From Streptococcus sanguinis (GTDB lineage: Bacteria; Bacillota; Bacilli; Lactobacillales; Streptococcaceae), in NCBI GenBank assembly GCA_013378335.1, contig CP040556.1, positions 1,984,001 through 2,048,000 of the forward strand: a stretch of DNA of 64,000 nt, given 5' to 3'. The notes under the pieces are model-generated. The model saw nothing but the letters and a program-made list of their open reading frames with translations, ran no database searches and was not told where the DNA came from. Position 1 is the stretch's first letter. Each line of letters opens with the position of its first letter. Position numbers and translations under genes: made by a program. This document shows, piece after piece, positions 50,621 to 59,148 of the stretch.

Positions 50621-50944
50621 TTATTTTTTCCCTTGTAATTCTCTTCTCAAGTCGATGATTTCCTTGATGAGATTAATCTCTGTAATGCTGGTCATCAAAT
50701 GATCCTGAGAATGAACAAACAGCGCTGTGATCTCTGTTTTCGTTCCTCCAGCTTCCTGAGCTAGGAACTTGGTCTGCAAGTTATGGGCCTCTAACAGCGC
50801 CTTATCTGCAAGCTCAATCTGCTCATCGCATTCTGAAAACTTACCATCTTTAGCTAGTGATAAAGCTTGATAAATATGCTGCTTGGCATCACCAGCGTCT
50901 AAGATAAGGCCCATGATAATTTGATCTGCTACAATCATTTCCAT
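50621..50944 (-). CDS. PTS EIIA component, lactose/cellobiose family
   Basis: A 107-residue helical-bundle phosphocarrier. The active histidine is in TALFVHSQDHLMTS near residue 78 (first His). MGLILDAGDAKQHIYQALSLAKDGKF is typical of the first helices. First gene of the PTS operon and preceded by a promoter with the same downstream motif as pflD. The ATG at 50944 has AGGAG about 12 nt upstream; Met3 is a possible alternative. Confidence 0.92.
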   Translation of the reverse strand: MEMIVADQIIMGLILDAGDAKQHIYQALSLAKDGKFSECDEQIELADKALLEAHNLQTKFLAQEAGGTKTEITALFVHSQDHLMTSITEINLIKEIIDLRRELQGKK

Positions 50945-51024
50945 ATGTTACAATCGCTCCTATCTTTATGATTAACAAAAACTGTTCTTTTGTTTGAAAG
51001 TGATTTATTTTTGTTTGTAACTAG

Positions 51025-51053
51025 AATGTATCACCTTTAGCTCAGTCCGTCAA
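51025..51053 (-). promoter_or_regulatory. Promoter of the PTS operon (EIIA-EIIB-EIIC)
   Basis: On the minus strand TTGACG (51053-51048), a 17-bp spacer and TACATT (51030-51025). AGTTACAAACA follows at once, closely similar to AGTTACGAAAG at the pflD promoter, which would place a shared repressor site over the transcription start. Confidence 0.75.
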
Positions 51054-51090
51054 TACATTATAGAACAAAATAGCTAATTTAAATTTTTTC

Positions 51091-51102
51091 GCACATTTGT
51101 GC
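51091..51102. promoter_or_regulatory. Palindromic operator candidate upstream of the PTS operon
   Basis: GCACATTTGTGC, identical to the site upstream of pflD, and lying about 40 bp upstream of the -35 box. The remaining non-coding DNA from 51110 to 51210 shows nothing I can name. Confidence 0.6.
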
Positions 51103-51210
51103 AAACGAAAAGGCTCCTCCACAAAAAACAACTGCTATACAGCTGTATTCATCTGCGAATCAAAGGCACTCTATTAGATACGAACGATAAGCAGATTCGA
51201 CACAAAAAAA

Positions 51211-51240
51211 GAAGCAGCAGCTATTCGCTTCTACTTCCTC
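51211..51240 (-). terminator. Terminator of the small membrane protein gene
   Basis: On the minus strand AGAAGC and GCTTCT pair around an ~11-nt loop that can extend the stem partly, followed by TTTTTTTG. Confidence 0.6.
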
Positions 51241-51274
51241 ATATATGCTATTTTAAGAAACCGAAACTTATCTT

Positions 51275-51766
51275 TTAAACGGCTTTCTCAATTTCCTTTG
51301 CTATTTTAATTTTCCGCAATTTCCTCTGGAAGATGTATTTCAATAAAATAGCAGGATTCAGACTGTAGGATAATTGCAATTTAAAATAATTAATCCACTC
51401 GATGACAGCAAAAAAACAAATTGCTAAAGATATTATGCCTGTGGAAAATTCACTGTAATTTAAAATAATTATCAGGGCTCCCACACCCAGTAAAATAAGG
51501 TCTAAGAGCTTTAGTATCCTGTAAATCTTGCCTGTGTATCTTTCAGCAAATCCTGGATTGGAAATCCTTTTTATCAAAATCCACCAGAAAACAGAGCCCT
51601 GTATCAGAATAAAACTGAGTACAAACAAGGAGAATGAAATAGAAATCAAAGCTCCAGTAGTAAGAATCCATTTTTTGAGCAGGAAAAAATTCATCCAAAA
51701 TACTAGCACAGCGACTAACTCTCCTGTGGCTAAACTAGTCAATTTTTGTTTCATAATCTTTTTCAA
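51275..51766 (-). CDS. Small membrane protein of unknown function
   Basis: A 163-residue protein, not recognised. It has four hydrophobic helices (about 13-30, 35-62, 85-105, 108-128) and a strongly basic C-terminal tail (FQRKLRKIKIAKEIEKAV) that should face the cytoplasm. The start is uncertain: TTG at 51766 lies 12 nt after GGAGG, while the ATG four codons later is further away. It separates the PTS operon from the regulator genes and has its own terminator, so a link with the sugar pathway is not implied. Confidence 0.6.
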   Translation of the reverse strand: MKKIMKQKLTSLATGELVAVLVFWMNFFLLKKWILTTGALISISFSLFVLSFILIQGSVFWWILIKRISNPGFAERYTGKIYRILKLLDLILLGVGALIIILNYSEFSTGIISLAICFFAVIEWINYFKLQLSYSLNPAILLKYIFQRKLRKIKIAKEIEKAV

Positions 51767-51868
51767 ATCAACAATCCACCTCCATACATAGCTGCTAATC
51801 CACTATTAAAAAATAGGATTCCTGAATTTAGTTTTGGAAGTCTTATTTCACCTGAGATTCTACTGCCA

Positions 51869-52840
51869 TCAAGAAGTGAAGAAACTCCTATCTCCGTCCA
51901 AGTCTAGCATTTTCAAAATAGTCGCTTCATCTGTGACCAAGTGATTGACATATCCAGCTCGCAACACAGCTAATATAGCAGCAGACTTTTGACTGCCATA
52001 AGCAAAGGCTAGACTAAGCGGCACTTTTTTCAAATTTTCCAAAGAGATGGCAATCGTTCGATTTTGCAAATGCTGGTAGACTATGTCCCCTTTTTTATTA
52101 AAGAAGCGGCAGCAGATTTCTCCGACAGCAGCATGGCTCTCTAGTGCAAGAAAATCCTCTGAGGTCAGCATGTCCAGCCATTGACGATTTCTCGTGTCAA
52201 CCTGCCCGCCAATACCAACCACAGCCACATCCAGCTCCTGCCAGCTGCTTTTTAGATCTTCAAAATATTTAGAAGCTAAAATTCCATTTGTCAGCTGCTC
52301 ATCTTCCTGAATAATCGTGGAATTTATAAAACGGCAGTCCCCATGATATTTCCCAGCCATGCTATAGATGAGGGTGTTCACATGGTAACGTGCATGGATA
52401 TGACTGGGGCCACCCGCCAAAGGAAAGAAATGGACATTTGTCAAATGCTTGCTGCTGGAGTGCTCTACCAAAAGACTCAAGCTCTTTCCCCAAGAAAATC
52501 CGACTTTATCATTGTCTTTAATCAGGCCTCGCAGCATACCTGCAGCAGCTTGAGCCAGCCTTTCTTCTAGGTCTGCTGGAGATTCATCCACTAAATTACT
52601 GACAATTTCGATTCCCTTGAGCCCGTATTTTTCTTTTACATAGTTTTCCAAGTGGAACAAGCGAGTATCAAAGTCTTCAATCTCAATCTTTACAATGCCC
52701 TCTTTTTTCGCTTCTGCCAGCATTCGACTGATGGTGGTGCGATAAATCCCTGTCTCAGCCGCAATGTCAGACTGGCTTCTTTCTTCTATATAGTAGAGAT
52801 AAGCAATTTTTGCCAATAGTTTTTTTCTTTCATTTTTCAT
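51869..52840 (-). CDS. SorC/DeoR-type sugar-binding transcriptional regulator
   Basis: A 323-residue regulator. The N-terminal helix-turn-helix is RSQSDIAAETGIYRTTISRMLAEA (about 20-43). The rest is a SorC-type phosphosugar-binding domain with NVHFFPLAGGPSH, VAVVGIGGQVDTRNRQWLDML and LAFAYGSQKSAAILAVLRAGYVNHLVTDE. SorC regulators usually bind the phosphorylated substrate and often act as activators. It is encoded directly after the DeoR-type regulator (16-bp gap), so both are likely to control the locus. The GCACATTTGTGC sites are candidates for it. Confidence 0.88.
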   Translation of the reverse strand: MKNERKKLLAKIAYLYYIEERSQSDIAAETGIYRTTISRMLAEAKKEGIVKIEIEDFDTRLFHLENYVKEKYGLKGIEIVSNLVDESPADLEERLAQAAAGMLRGLIKDNDKVGFSWGKSLSLLVEHSSSKHLTNVHFFPLAGGPSHIHARYHVNTLIYSMAGKYHGDCRFINSTIIQEDEQLTNGILASKYFEDLKSSWQELDVAVVGIGGQVDTRNRQWLDMLTSEDFLALESHAAVGEICCRFFNKKGDIVYQHLQNRTIAISLENLKKVPLSLAFAYGSQKSAAILAVLRAGYVNHLVTDEATILKMLDLDGDRSFFTS

Positions 52841-52856
52841 CTTATCTCCTTCTCTG

Positions 52857-53600
52857 CTAGATCAGAGTCAGCTTGATATCGGCAGCTTTCAAGCGCTCAA
52901 CAGCCTCTTTAGGAATCGCCTTGTCAGTCACCACTTGGGCAATCTGCTTGAAGCCGAATCTCTTAACTATTCCTTTTCTGGTAAACTTGCTTGAGTCCGT
53001 CAAGACAATCATCTGGTCAGATGCCTCTGACATATACTGCACAACCTCACTCCGCATCAGATCCTTGCCTGTAAAGCCTAGATTTTCATCATAGCCATCT
53101 GTTCCGACAAAAGCATGTTCTACGTGAAAAAAGCGGATCATTTCCTTGAGAAGAGGCCCCACTGTCACCTGCGAATCTTTCTGAAATTCTCCACCCAGCA
53201 AGATAATTTTACAAGAATCAGCTTGCTTTATATAATCCGCAATAAAATAAGAATTGGTAATAATCTTGACATTCTTCTTCGTTCGGCAGATTTCCTCAGC
53301 TAGTAAGGCACAGGTCGAGCCTGATTCGATCATAATGGTTTCATTATCCTGAACGATTTTTGCTGCTTCCTGAGCAATCCGGCGCTTGGTATCATAATGA
53401 AAGGAAAGCCTGACATTCAGATCATCGCCGCTATTTAAAACAGCATAGCCATGCTCTCTGCGCAACAGACCTTTGGTTTCCAGCTTATCCAAGTCTTTGC
53501 GAATCGTTACTTTGGACACTTTTAAGCGGTCAGACAAAGTATTGACATCGATTCGTTCAAATTCAGATACTAATTTAACAATTTCATCTAAACGTTCCAT
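52857..53600 (-). CDS. DeoR family transcriptional regulator
   Basis: A 247-residue repressor-type protein. The N-terminal winged helix contains RIDVNTLSDRLKVSKVTIRKDLDKLETKGLL (about 16-46). The C-terminal domain is the phosphosugar sensor with the NETIMIESGSTCALLAEEI motif, ITNSYFIADYI, LLGGEF and a final VVTDKAIP. It is divergent from the activase gene pflC, and 124 bp separate them. Candidate operators are the GTTACRAA-type sequences in the three promoters of the locus. Confidence 0.92.
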   Translation of the reverse strand: MERLDEIVKLVSEFERIDVNTLSDRLKVSKVTIRKDLDKLETKGLLRREHGYAVLNSGDDLNVRLSFHYDTKRRIAQEAAKIVQDNETIMIESGSTCALLAEEICRTKKNVKIITNSYFIADYIKQADSCKIILLGGEFQKDSQVTVGPLLKEMIRFFHVEHAFVGTDGYDENLGFTGKDLMRSEVVQYMSEASDQMIVLTDSSKFTRKGIVKRFGFKQIAQVVTDKAIPKEAVERLKAADIKLTLI

Positions 53601-53670
53601 TCTATCACCTCTGCTATTATTGTAACAAAAGACGTCTTAAAAATAAAATAAAAATAACTTTCATTCGTAA

Positions 53671-53699
53671 TTGTTTTTCTTTCTAAAATAAGTTATAAT
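53671..53699 (+). promoter_or_regulatory. pflC promoter
   Basis: TTGTTT (53671-53676), a 17-bp spacer and TATAAT (53694-53699). CTTTCATTCGTAA just upstream of the -35 box resembles, in reverse orientation, the GTTACGAAAG motif of the pflD promoter. Confidence 0.65.
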
Positions 53700-53724
53700 G
53701 ATTGTATCCAAAGGAGGCCTGAGT

Positions 53725-54501
53725 ATGGAAACAACAAAAGGAATTATTTTCAACATCCAACATTTCAGTATTCATGATGGACCAGGGATTCGTACAACGG
53801 TTTTCCTCAAGGGCTGTCCTCTACGCTGCCCTTGGTGCTCTAATCCAGAATCACAGCAACACAGACCCGAGCCTATGCTGGATGCTACTACCAAAAAAAG
53901 CATCACTATGGGGGAAGAAAGAAGCGTCGAGGAGATTATCGACGAAGTCCTAAAGGACAGAGATTTTTATGAAGAATCTGGCGGCGGGCTGACCTTATCT
54001 GGCGGAGAGATTTTCGCTCAGTTTGAATTTGCCAAGGCCATTCTCAAAGCCGCTAAGGAAAAAGGGATTCATACCGCTATCGAAACAACTGCCTTTGTAG
54101 AACACGAAAAATTCGTGGATCTCATCCAGTACGTTGATTTTATTTATACCGACCTGAAGCATTATAACTCTGTCCACCACCGCAAGGTGACTGGAGTAAA
54201 AAACGAATTGATTGTTCAGAATATCCACTACGCCTTTTCTCATCAAAAGACGATTGTTCTCCGCATTCCTGTCATTCCAGATTTTAACGACTCCTTAGAA
54301 GATGCAGAGCGGTTTGCGACTTTGTTCAATGAACTATCCGTCGATCAAGTCCAGCTGCTGCCTTTCCATCAATTTGGCGAAAACAAATACAAATTACTCG
54401 GCCGAAAGTATGCCATGGAGGATGTCAAGGCCTTGCACCCCGAAGACTTATTTGAATACCAAGATGTCTTTTTGAAGCATGACATTAATTGTTATTTTTA
54501 G
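53725..54501 (+). CDS. pflC: Glycyl radical enzyme activating enzyme (radical SAM)
   Basis: A 258-residue radical SAM activase that installs the glycyl radical on PflD. The CxxxCxxC cluster motif is C31-P-L-R-C35-P-W-C38 (GCPLRCPWCSN). SAM-binding segments ESGGGLTLSGGE and IYTDLKHYN follow. The region after the cluster is short, lacking the two extra 4Fe-4S ferredoxin motifs of many GRE activases. The start METTKG has AAGGAGG 7 nt upstream; an in-frame ATG at 53698 overlaps the -10 box. Encoded divergently from the regulators. Confidence 0.92.
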   Translation: METTKGIIFNIQHFSIHDGPGIRTTVFLKGCPLRCPWCSNPESQQHRPEPMLDATTKKSITMGEERSVEEIIDEVLKDRDFYEESGGGLTLSGGEIFAQFEFAKAILKAAKEKGIHTAIETTAFVEHEKFVDLIQYVDFIYTDLKHYNSVHHRKVTGVKNELIVQNIHYAFSHQKTIVLRIPVIPDFNDSLEDAERFATLFNELSVDQVQLLPFHQFGENKYKLLGRKYAMEDVKALHPEDLFEYQDVFLKHDINCYF

Positions 54502-54523
54502 TCTTTAATTTTTCAAACACTAA

Positions 54524-54570
54524 AAAACAAGCCACGCTTTCAGCCCTATGGTTGAAAGGTAGCTTGTTTT
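54524..54570. terminator. Bidirectional terminator of pflC and the glycosyltransferase gene (long hairpin, copy 2)
   Basis: AACAAGC ... GCTTGTT with an inner CTTTCA ... TGAAAG stem around GCCCTATGGT. Flanked by AAAA on the left and TTTTATTT on the right, so it can act on both strands between convergent genes. Closely related in sequence to the hairpin at 44475-44530. Confidence 0.85.
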
Positions 54571-54572
54571 AT

Positions 54573-55442
54573 TTATTCTCCAAATAGTTTGAGTTTACTT
54601 TCAATTTCCTGATAGACCAAGCTGGATTGCATACCGACGGCTGCAGCGCTGTCGCGACAATACTGGAGCAAGAAGGTGTAATACTTGTAGTAGAAGCTCA
54701 GGTCATAGCCCAGCTTGCCTAGAATGGCTAGCTGCTCCTCAAAACCTACAATCAAGTCTCGAAACCACTGCTCATTCCAAGTCATGGAGATGCTATTTGG
54801 CCGCAAGCGATAGTAATAGAGCGGTTCATTGAGATAGATGATCTTTTCTGACTGAAGGTACAGCTTATAAGTCGTGAAGGCATCTTCGGCCACTCGGCCG
54901 ACTGGATAGCGCACTGTATCAAAGAGCTTGCGCTTATAGAGCTTGGCCCAGGCACAGAGAAAGACACCGTCTACTATGCGTCGTTTAGGGTACTCCTCGA
55001 TTATCTCTTCTCGCGTATAGAGGGTTTCAAAATGCTCTGTCGAATAGTAGAGGAAGGCTGAATCCTCTGCACGAAAGCTACAGTGGTGACCAATAGCAAT
55101 GTCCGCGTCATACTCTTTCAGCTTTTCATAAAGACGGGCAACATGCTGCTCAGGCAGCCAGTCATCTGAATCAACAAAAATCAAATAGTCTGCACTAGAG
55201 TGCTCAATCCCTGTGTTGCGGGCACCGGACAAGCCTTGATTGTCCTGATGAATGAGACGAATCCTCGCATCCTGGTCAGCCAGTTCTTGGCAAATCTGGC
55301 CAGAAGCATCTGTTGAACCATCATTGACTAGAATAATTTCCAGATTTTGATAGGTCTGACGACAGACGCTGTTCACACATTCTGCTAAATACTGCTCAAC
55401 ATTGTAAACAGGGATGATAACACTGATTAATTCCTGAGACAT
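54573..55442 (-). CDS. Family 2 glycosyltransferase
   Basis: A 289-residue GT-A fold transferase. The N terminus SVIIPVYNVEQYLAECVNSV, then EIILVNDGSTDASG and the metal-binding FVDSDDWLPEQH (DxD near residue 91), are textbook GT2 motifs. HQDNQGLSGARNTGI precedes the DxD. No membrane segment is seen, so it is cytoplasmic or peripheral. The acceptor is unknown; similar stand-alone genes act on cell-wall polysaccharides or glycoproteins. Monocistronic. Confidence 0.9.
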   Translation of the reverse strand: MSQELISVIIPVYNVEQYLAECVNSVCRQTYQNLEIILVNDGSTDASGQICQELADQDARIRLIHQDNQGLSGARNTGIEHSSADYLIFVDSDDWLPEQHVARLYEKLKEYDADIAIGHHCSFRAEDSAFLYYSTEHFETLYTREEIIEEYPKRRIVDGVFLCAWAKLYKRKLFDTVRYPVGRVAEDAFTTYKLYLQSEKIIYLNEPLYYYRLRPNSISMTWNEQWFRDLIVGFEEQLAILGKLGYDLSFYYKYYTFLLQYCRDSAAAVGMQSSLVYQEIESKLKLFGE

Positions 55443-55652
55443 AATAACTCCTATTCTTTTCCTGTCTTTTTATTATACATGATTTTTTAGGTTTGTGAGG
55501 TGTTTTTGGAAAATAAGTTTTTAAAGGATAGCTTTTTATTTTTAGACATACTTTAATCCATTGTTCAATTGCTGTGTTTTTACACTTATAAAAATCTTCC
55601 GTCCTTTATTTTGTGCTATACTCGAAATAGGGATTTTAAGGGAGATTAGGAA

Positions 55653-56633
55653 ATGTTTGGATTCTTTTTCGTCGCATTTGTGGCTGTCTTTGGCATCGTC
55701 TTTTTTATCAGTTATAAGCTACTTGAAGACAGGGAAGATACGGACTCGGATTGGTCGTCCAGCCAAAGCCCAGAGCCTGACTATTTCCAGCAAACCCAGA
55801 CTGCCCCTTGGGAACTCAAATACAACAAGGGAAAACAGGGAGAGTACCAGCTTGGTCAGGTCTTGAACCAGCTCTATGGCTATAAAAAGATTTTGTATAA
55901 TCTCTACATCTTCAAAGAAGATGGCACTACCACTGAGATTGATGCCCTGCTGATTCACCCGTCTGGGATTTATATTTTTGAGTCAAAAAACTACAAGGGC
56001 TGGATCTTCGGCTCAGAAAATCAGCAATACTGGACTCAGGTTCTTTCCATAGGACGCGGAAAATCTTACAAGCATTCTTTTTTCAATCCCATTATTCAAA
56101 ATAAAGTCCATCTCAAATGGATCAGCTACTATCTCAACCAATACACGCCCAATCTGTACTCCTATATCGTCTTTGGCAATGACTGTCAGCTTAAGGAAAT
56201 CCATCTAAACAGTGACAGGCATAAGGTTATTCAGACCTGGCAAGTGATAGGGGCAATTGACCGGCAGGCCTGCCAATGTCAAGTCTACCTGTCGCCCGAG
56301 CAGATTGACGACCTCTATCGTATGCTCCTGCCCTTGACCAAGCGAAAGCAGGTCATCAAAGAGCGCCATATTAACAGCATTACTCAGAATAAACAGCGTA
56401 GAGAAGCAGAAAAGATCTGCCCTCGCTGCCAGCATGGATTGGTACTCCGTACAGCATCCAAAGGTTCTAGGGCCGGTCAGCAATTTTGGGGCTGCTCCAA
56501 TTTCCCAAGATGCCGCTTTACTAAAAAATACCAAGACCCTGTCTGCAGTCCGCTTGCCGAGCAGGTTGCGCAAGTACCTAATTTTGAACAGCCTGTCGTG
56601 CAAAACCTAAATCAAACACAAAGCAACAGCTAG
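55653..56633 (+). CDS. NERD domain protein with C-terminal topoisomerase-type zinc ribbon
   Basis: A 326-residue protein. Residues 1-20 are a membrane anchor (FFFVAFVAVFGIVFFISYKL). Residues about 65-190 form a nuclease-related (NERD) domain: GKQGEYQLGQVLNQLYGYKKILYN-type start, TTEIDALLIHPSGIYIFESKNYKGWIFG with the catalytic-type D-x-x-x and E-x-K residues. Near 250-285 lies a four-cysteine zinc ribbon (CPRCQHG ... WGCSNFPRC) like those of DNA topoisomerase I. Probably membrane-tethered and nucleic-acid-related; biological role unknown. Confidence 0.88.
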   Translation: MFGFFFVAFVAVFGIVFFISYKLLEDREDTDSDWSSSQSPEPDYFQQTQTAPWELKYNKGKQGEYQLGQVLNQLYGYKKILYNLYIFKEDGTTTEIDALLIHPSGIYIFESKNYKGWIFGSENQQYWTQVLSIGRGKSYKHSFFNPIIQNKVHLKWISYYLNQYTPNLYSYIVFGNDCQLKEIHLNSDRHKVIQTWQVIGAIDRQACQCQVYLSPEQIDDLYRMLLPLTKRKQVIKERHINSITQNKQRREAEKICPRCQHGLVLRTASKGSRAGQQFWGCSNFPRCRFTKKYQDPVCSPLAEQVAQVPNFEQPVVQNLNQTQSNS

Positions 56634-56652
56634 AATCTGCTGTTGCTTTTTT
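56620..56652 (+). terminator. Terminator of the NERD gene
   Basis: AAAGCAACAGC and GCTGTTGCTTT form a perfect 11-bp stem around an 8-nt loop, followed by TTTTG. It overlaps the last codons of the gene. Confidence 0.92.
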
Positions 56653-56683
56653 GTAGATTATTTTTCCCTCTAGCTTGCAAAAC

Positions 56684-58092
56684 CTAAGATTTTTTCTTCA
56701 GGCCAAGGAAGCCAGCACCCAGTCCTAAGAGCCCGAATCCAAGCAGATTGGTCAATAGACTGCTTTGGCTGCCGGTCTTAGGCAGTTGTTTTGAAGAAGC
56801 TTGCTCAAGAGTTGGCTGTTGAGACGCTGCTTGAGGGTCCGTCTGGCCGCTTGCTTTGTAGGTCAGATTTTCCACCTGGCTCCCCTTTGGATCAGGTCTT
56901 GCAGGGTTTGGCTGCTGGGCTTGATTTTGGGGAGCCTGCTCCATATCGGCCAGCGGCACGATACTCTTCATAAACTCATCTTGTGAAATGGCCCTTTCTT
57001 CGACTGCATCTTGAATACCAGTGAGGCTTACAAAATAGTAACGAGCCCAATCCTTGGTCAGTCGCTGAATACCAGCCAAACCAGCTCCTGGATACCAGAG
57101 CGGCTTACTCACTTCTTCAGCAAATTTCCAGTCACCGCCAACTTGGATACCAAGCTTGGCATCTGGGTCAGATTTTTCAGAAATACGAGCTTCTACGGAA
57201 ACTAAAACAGCCCGAATGGTTTGAGGATTTGGAATATCACGAGCCTGATCAGAACCCCAGTGGGCAACCCTATCCTGCTTAGGTAATACCTCAATAGCTG
57301 TTCCCCGCCAGCCAAGGCTTCCTGCCGCGCATCTCCTACGTAGCTGGACATATTCCCCTTGAACTGAGCAACCCATTGAACCCCTTGAGGGTGATCCACA
57401 ATTTTCTCCCAGACATTGGAGTCCTTCCGAAGGACGAAAGCCTGCATGTTACGAACATCTGCCCAAGCATTGCTGGCCTTATTGTCCGTCATTTCCATCA
57501 CAACACCCCAAGGATCAAATTCATTCATCCATTTGCCGCGTTCCTTGTCAAAGACAGCCTGCGCTTCTTCGTCGGTCATCCCTTCGCCTTTATAAGCTAG
57601 GTAGTACCAATCAGCCGCTGGGTCATAAGTCGGACGACCGCCTAACACAACGGCTCCGCCATTAAATTGGCCGGGGCCGCCATTAGGACCACGCTTTTGA
57701 CGCTCCCCATTTTCTTCAACGACATTTTCCTCCGACCAAACCCAGACATCCCCTTGATTGGCCCCCATCTGAGCAATGGCGCGCTGCTTCTGCTCATCGG
57801 ACATGACCTGACTGGCTGGCAACTCGCTAGCAGCTGATTCGGCCTGACTTGCAGGAGCTGCTTGGGGTTCAGCCACAGCTGGATTTTCAGCCTCAGGACT
57901 TGCTTGGGCTGCTGGAGAAGTAGGCGTTTCGGCTACTGCGGCAGAGGCAGGCGCAACATCTTCTGCTTCAACTCTTGATACGCACGTCAAAGCTGCTAAG
58001 GACAAGAGGGAAGCACATAGCAGCAAGCCGCTTCCATACTTGGCAGCAGAAGCAGATTTTGCTAGCCCTTACCAAGAAAACTTATTATTCAT
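56684..58092 (-). pseudogene. LPXTG-anchored surface protein with a nonsense codon and a frameshift
   Basis: The original start is ATG at 58092 with AAAGGAG 6 nt upstream. Codon 8 is TAA (58071-58069), directly in the signal-peptide region; after it the same frame continues KSASAAKYGSGLLLCASLL... through an Ala/Pro/Glu-rich segment and a ~190-residue domain containing WVWSEENVVEENGERQKRG and WYYLAYKGEGMTDEEA. Around 57310-57350 the frame shifts, and the remainder (GWRGTAIEVLPKQDRVAHWG ... LPKTGSQ, hydrophobic helix, LKKKS) is in the frame ending at 56684. Two independent lesions indicate a decayed gene. Function of the domain unknown. Confidence 0.85.
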
Positions 58093-58209
58093 ATCATTCT
58101 CCTTTCATAAGGTGCAGATTCGAGGTTAATCAATGAAGTATGCAGACTGATTCACTGCTCTTAGCATTCATTGATTCTGAATAACAAATAATCTCCCTGC
58201 AAAAAAAGC

Positions 58210-59139
58210 TTAGGGCAGAGGATTCCCTGCGCTCTTGTATATCTTATACCAGTCAGCCCGAGAGAGCTCAATATCAAAAGCAGCTACCATTGAGCGAATT
58301 CTCTGCGGATTCATGGAGCCAACAATCGGCTGCATCTGAGCCGGATGACGCAAAATCCAAGCGAGAACTAAGGCTTCAAAGGAAACTTGATAGTCTGACG
58401 CAAAGGCATGCAGAGTTTCTGTAAGCTGAGCATATTTAGGATGCTCCATAAAAAGTCCCTGGTTCAAGTCGACCTGAAATGGTGACCAAGGCTGAATCGT
58501 GATATGATGCAATCGACAATAGTCCAATACACTACCATCCCGAACGATTGCTAACGGATTGAGCATATTGGCATTGAGCCCAGCATCCAGCATCGGAGTA
58601 TGGGCAGGACCAAACTGCAATTGGTTAGCAATCAAGGGTTGCTCCACACTTTTCTGCAGCAGCTCGATCTGATAAGGATTTTGATTGCTGACTCCGAAAT
58701 AGCGGACCTTCCCAGCTTGGTGCAGCTGTGAGAAAGCTTCAGCCACCTCTTCCGGCTCCATAAGAGCATCTGGCCGGTGCAGGAGGAGCACATCCAGATA
58801 GTCTGTCTGCAAACGCTCCAAGCTGGCTTCAACCGAACGAATAATATAATCCTTAGAAAAGTCAAAATGGTAGTTGGTGTGAACATCCCGCAGTCCGCAC
58901 TTGGACTGGATGAGAACTCGGTCCCGGGGGATCTTAGCCGAGCGAAGAGCCTGCGCAAACTTGGCTTCAGATTGCCCACCAGCATAAACATCTGAGTGGT
59001 CAAAGAAATTAATTCCCACTTCTACCGCTGTTTCAAGAACGGAAACGACCTCTTTGGGATCATGCTCCGCCAGTCGCATGCAGCCCAAAACCAGCTGGCT
59101 GGCTCCTTCCAGTTCATTCCCGACTGTCATATATTTCAT
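58210..59139 (-). CDS. Aldo/keto reductase
   Basis: A 309-residue NADPH-type TIM-barrel oxidoreductase. The catalytic tetrad is visible: Asp and Tyr in FFDHSDVYAGGQSE (near 47-52), Lys in VLIQSKCGL and His in DVLLLHRPDAL. GVSNQNPYQIELLQ and the C-terminal LAWILRHPAQMQPIVGSMNPQRI (cofactor loop) complete the family pattern, close to E. coli YdhF. Substrate unknown. It begins 9 bp after the GH35 gene and so belongs to the beta-galactoside operon. Confidence 0.9.
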   Translation of the reverse strand: MKYMTVGNELEGASQLVLGCMRLAEHDPKEVVSVLETAVEVGINFFDHSDVYAGGQSEAKFAQALRSAKIPRDRVLIQSKCGLRDVHTNYHFDFSKDYIIRSVEASLERLQTDYLDVLLLHRPDALMEPEEVAEAFSQLHQAGKVRYFGVSNQNPYQIELLQKSVEQPLIANQLQFGPAHTPMLDAGLNANMLNPLAIVRDGSVLDYCRLHHITIQPWSPFQVDLNQGLFMEHPKYAQLTETLHAFASDYQVSFEALVLAWILRHPAQMQPIVGSMNPQRIRSMVAAFDIELSRADWYKIYKSAGNPLP

Positions 59140-59148
59140 CGCAACACC

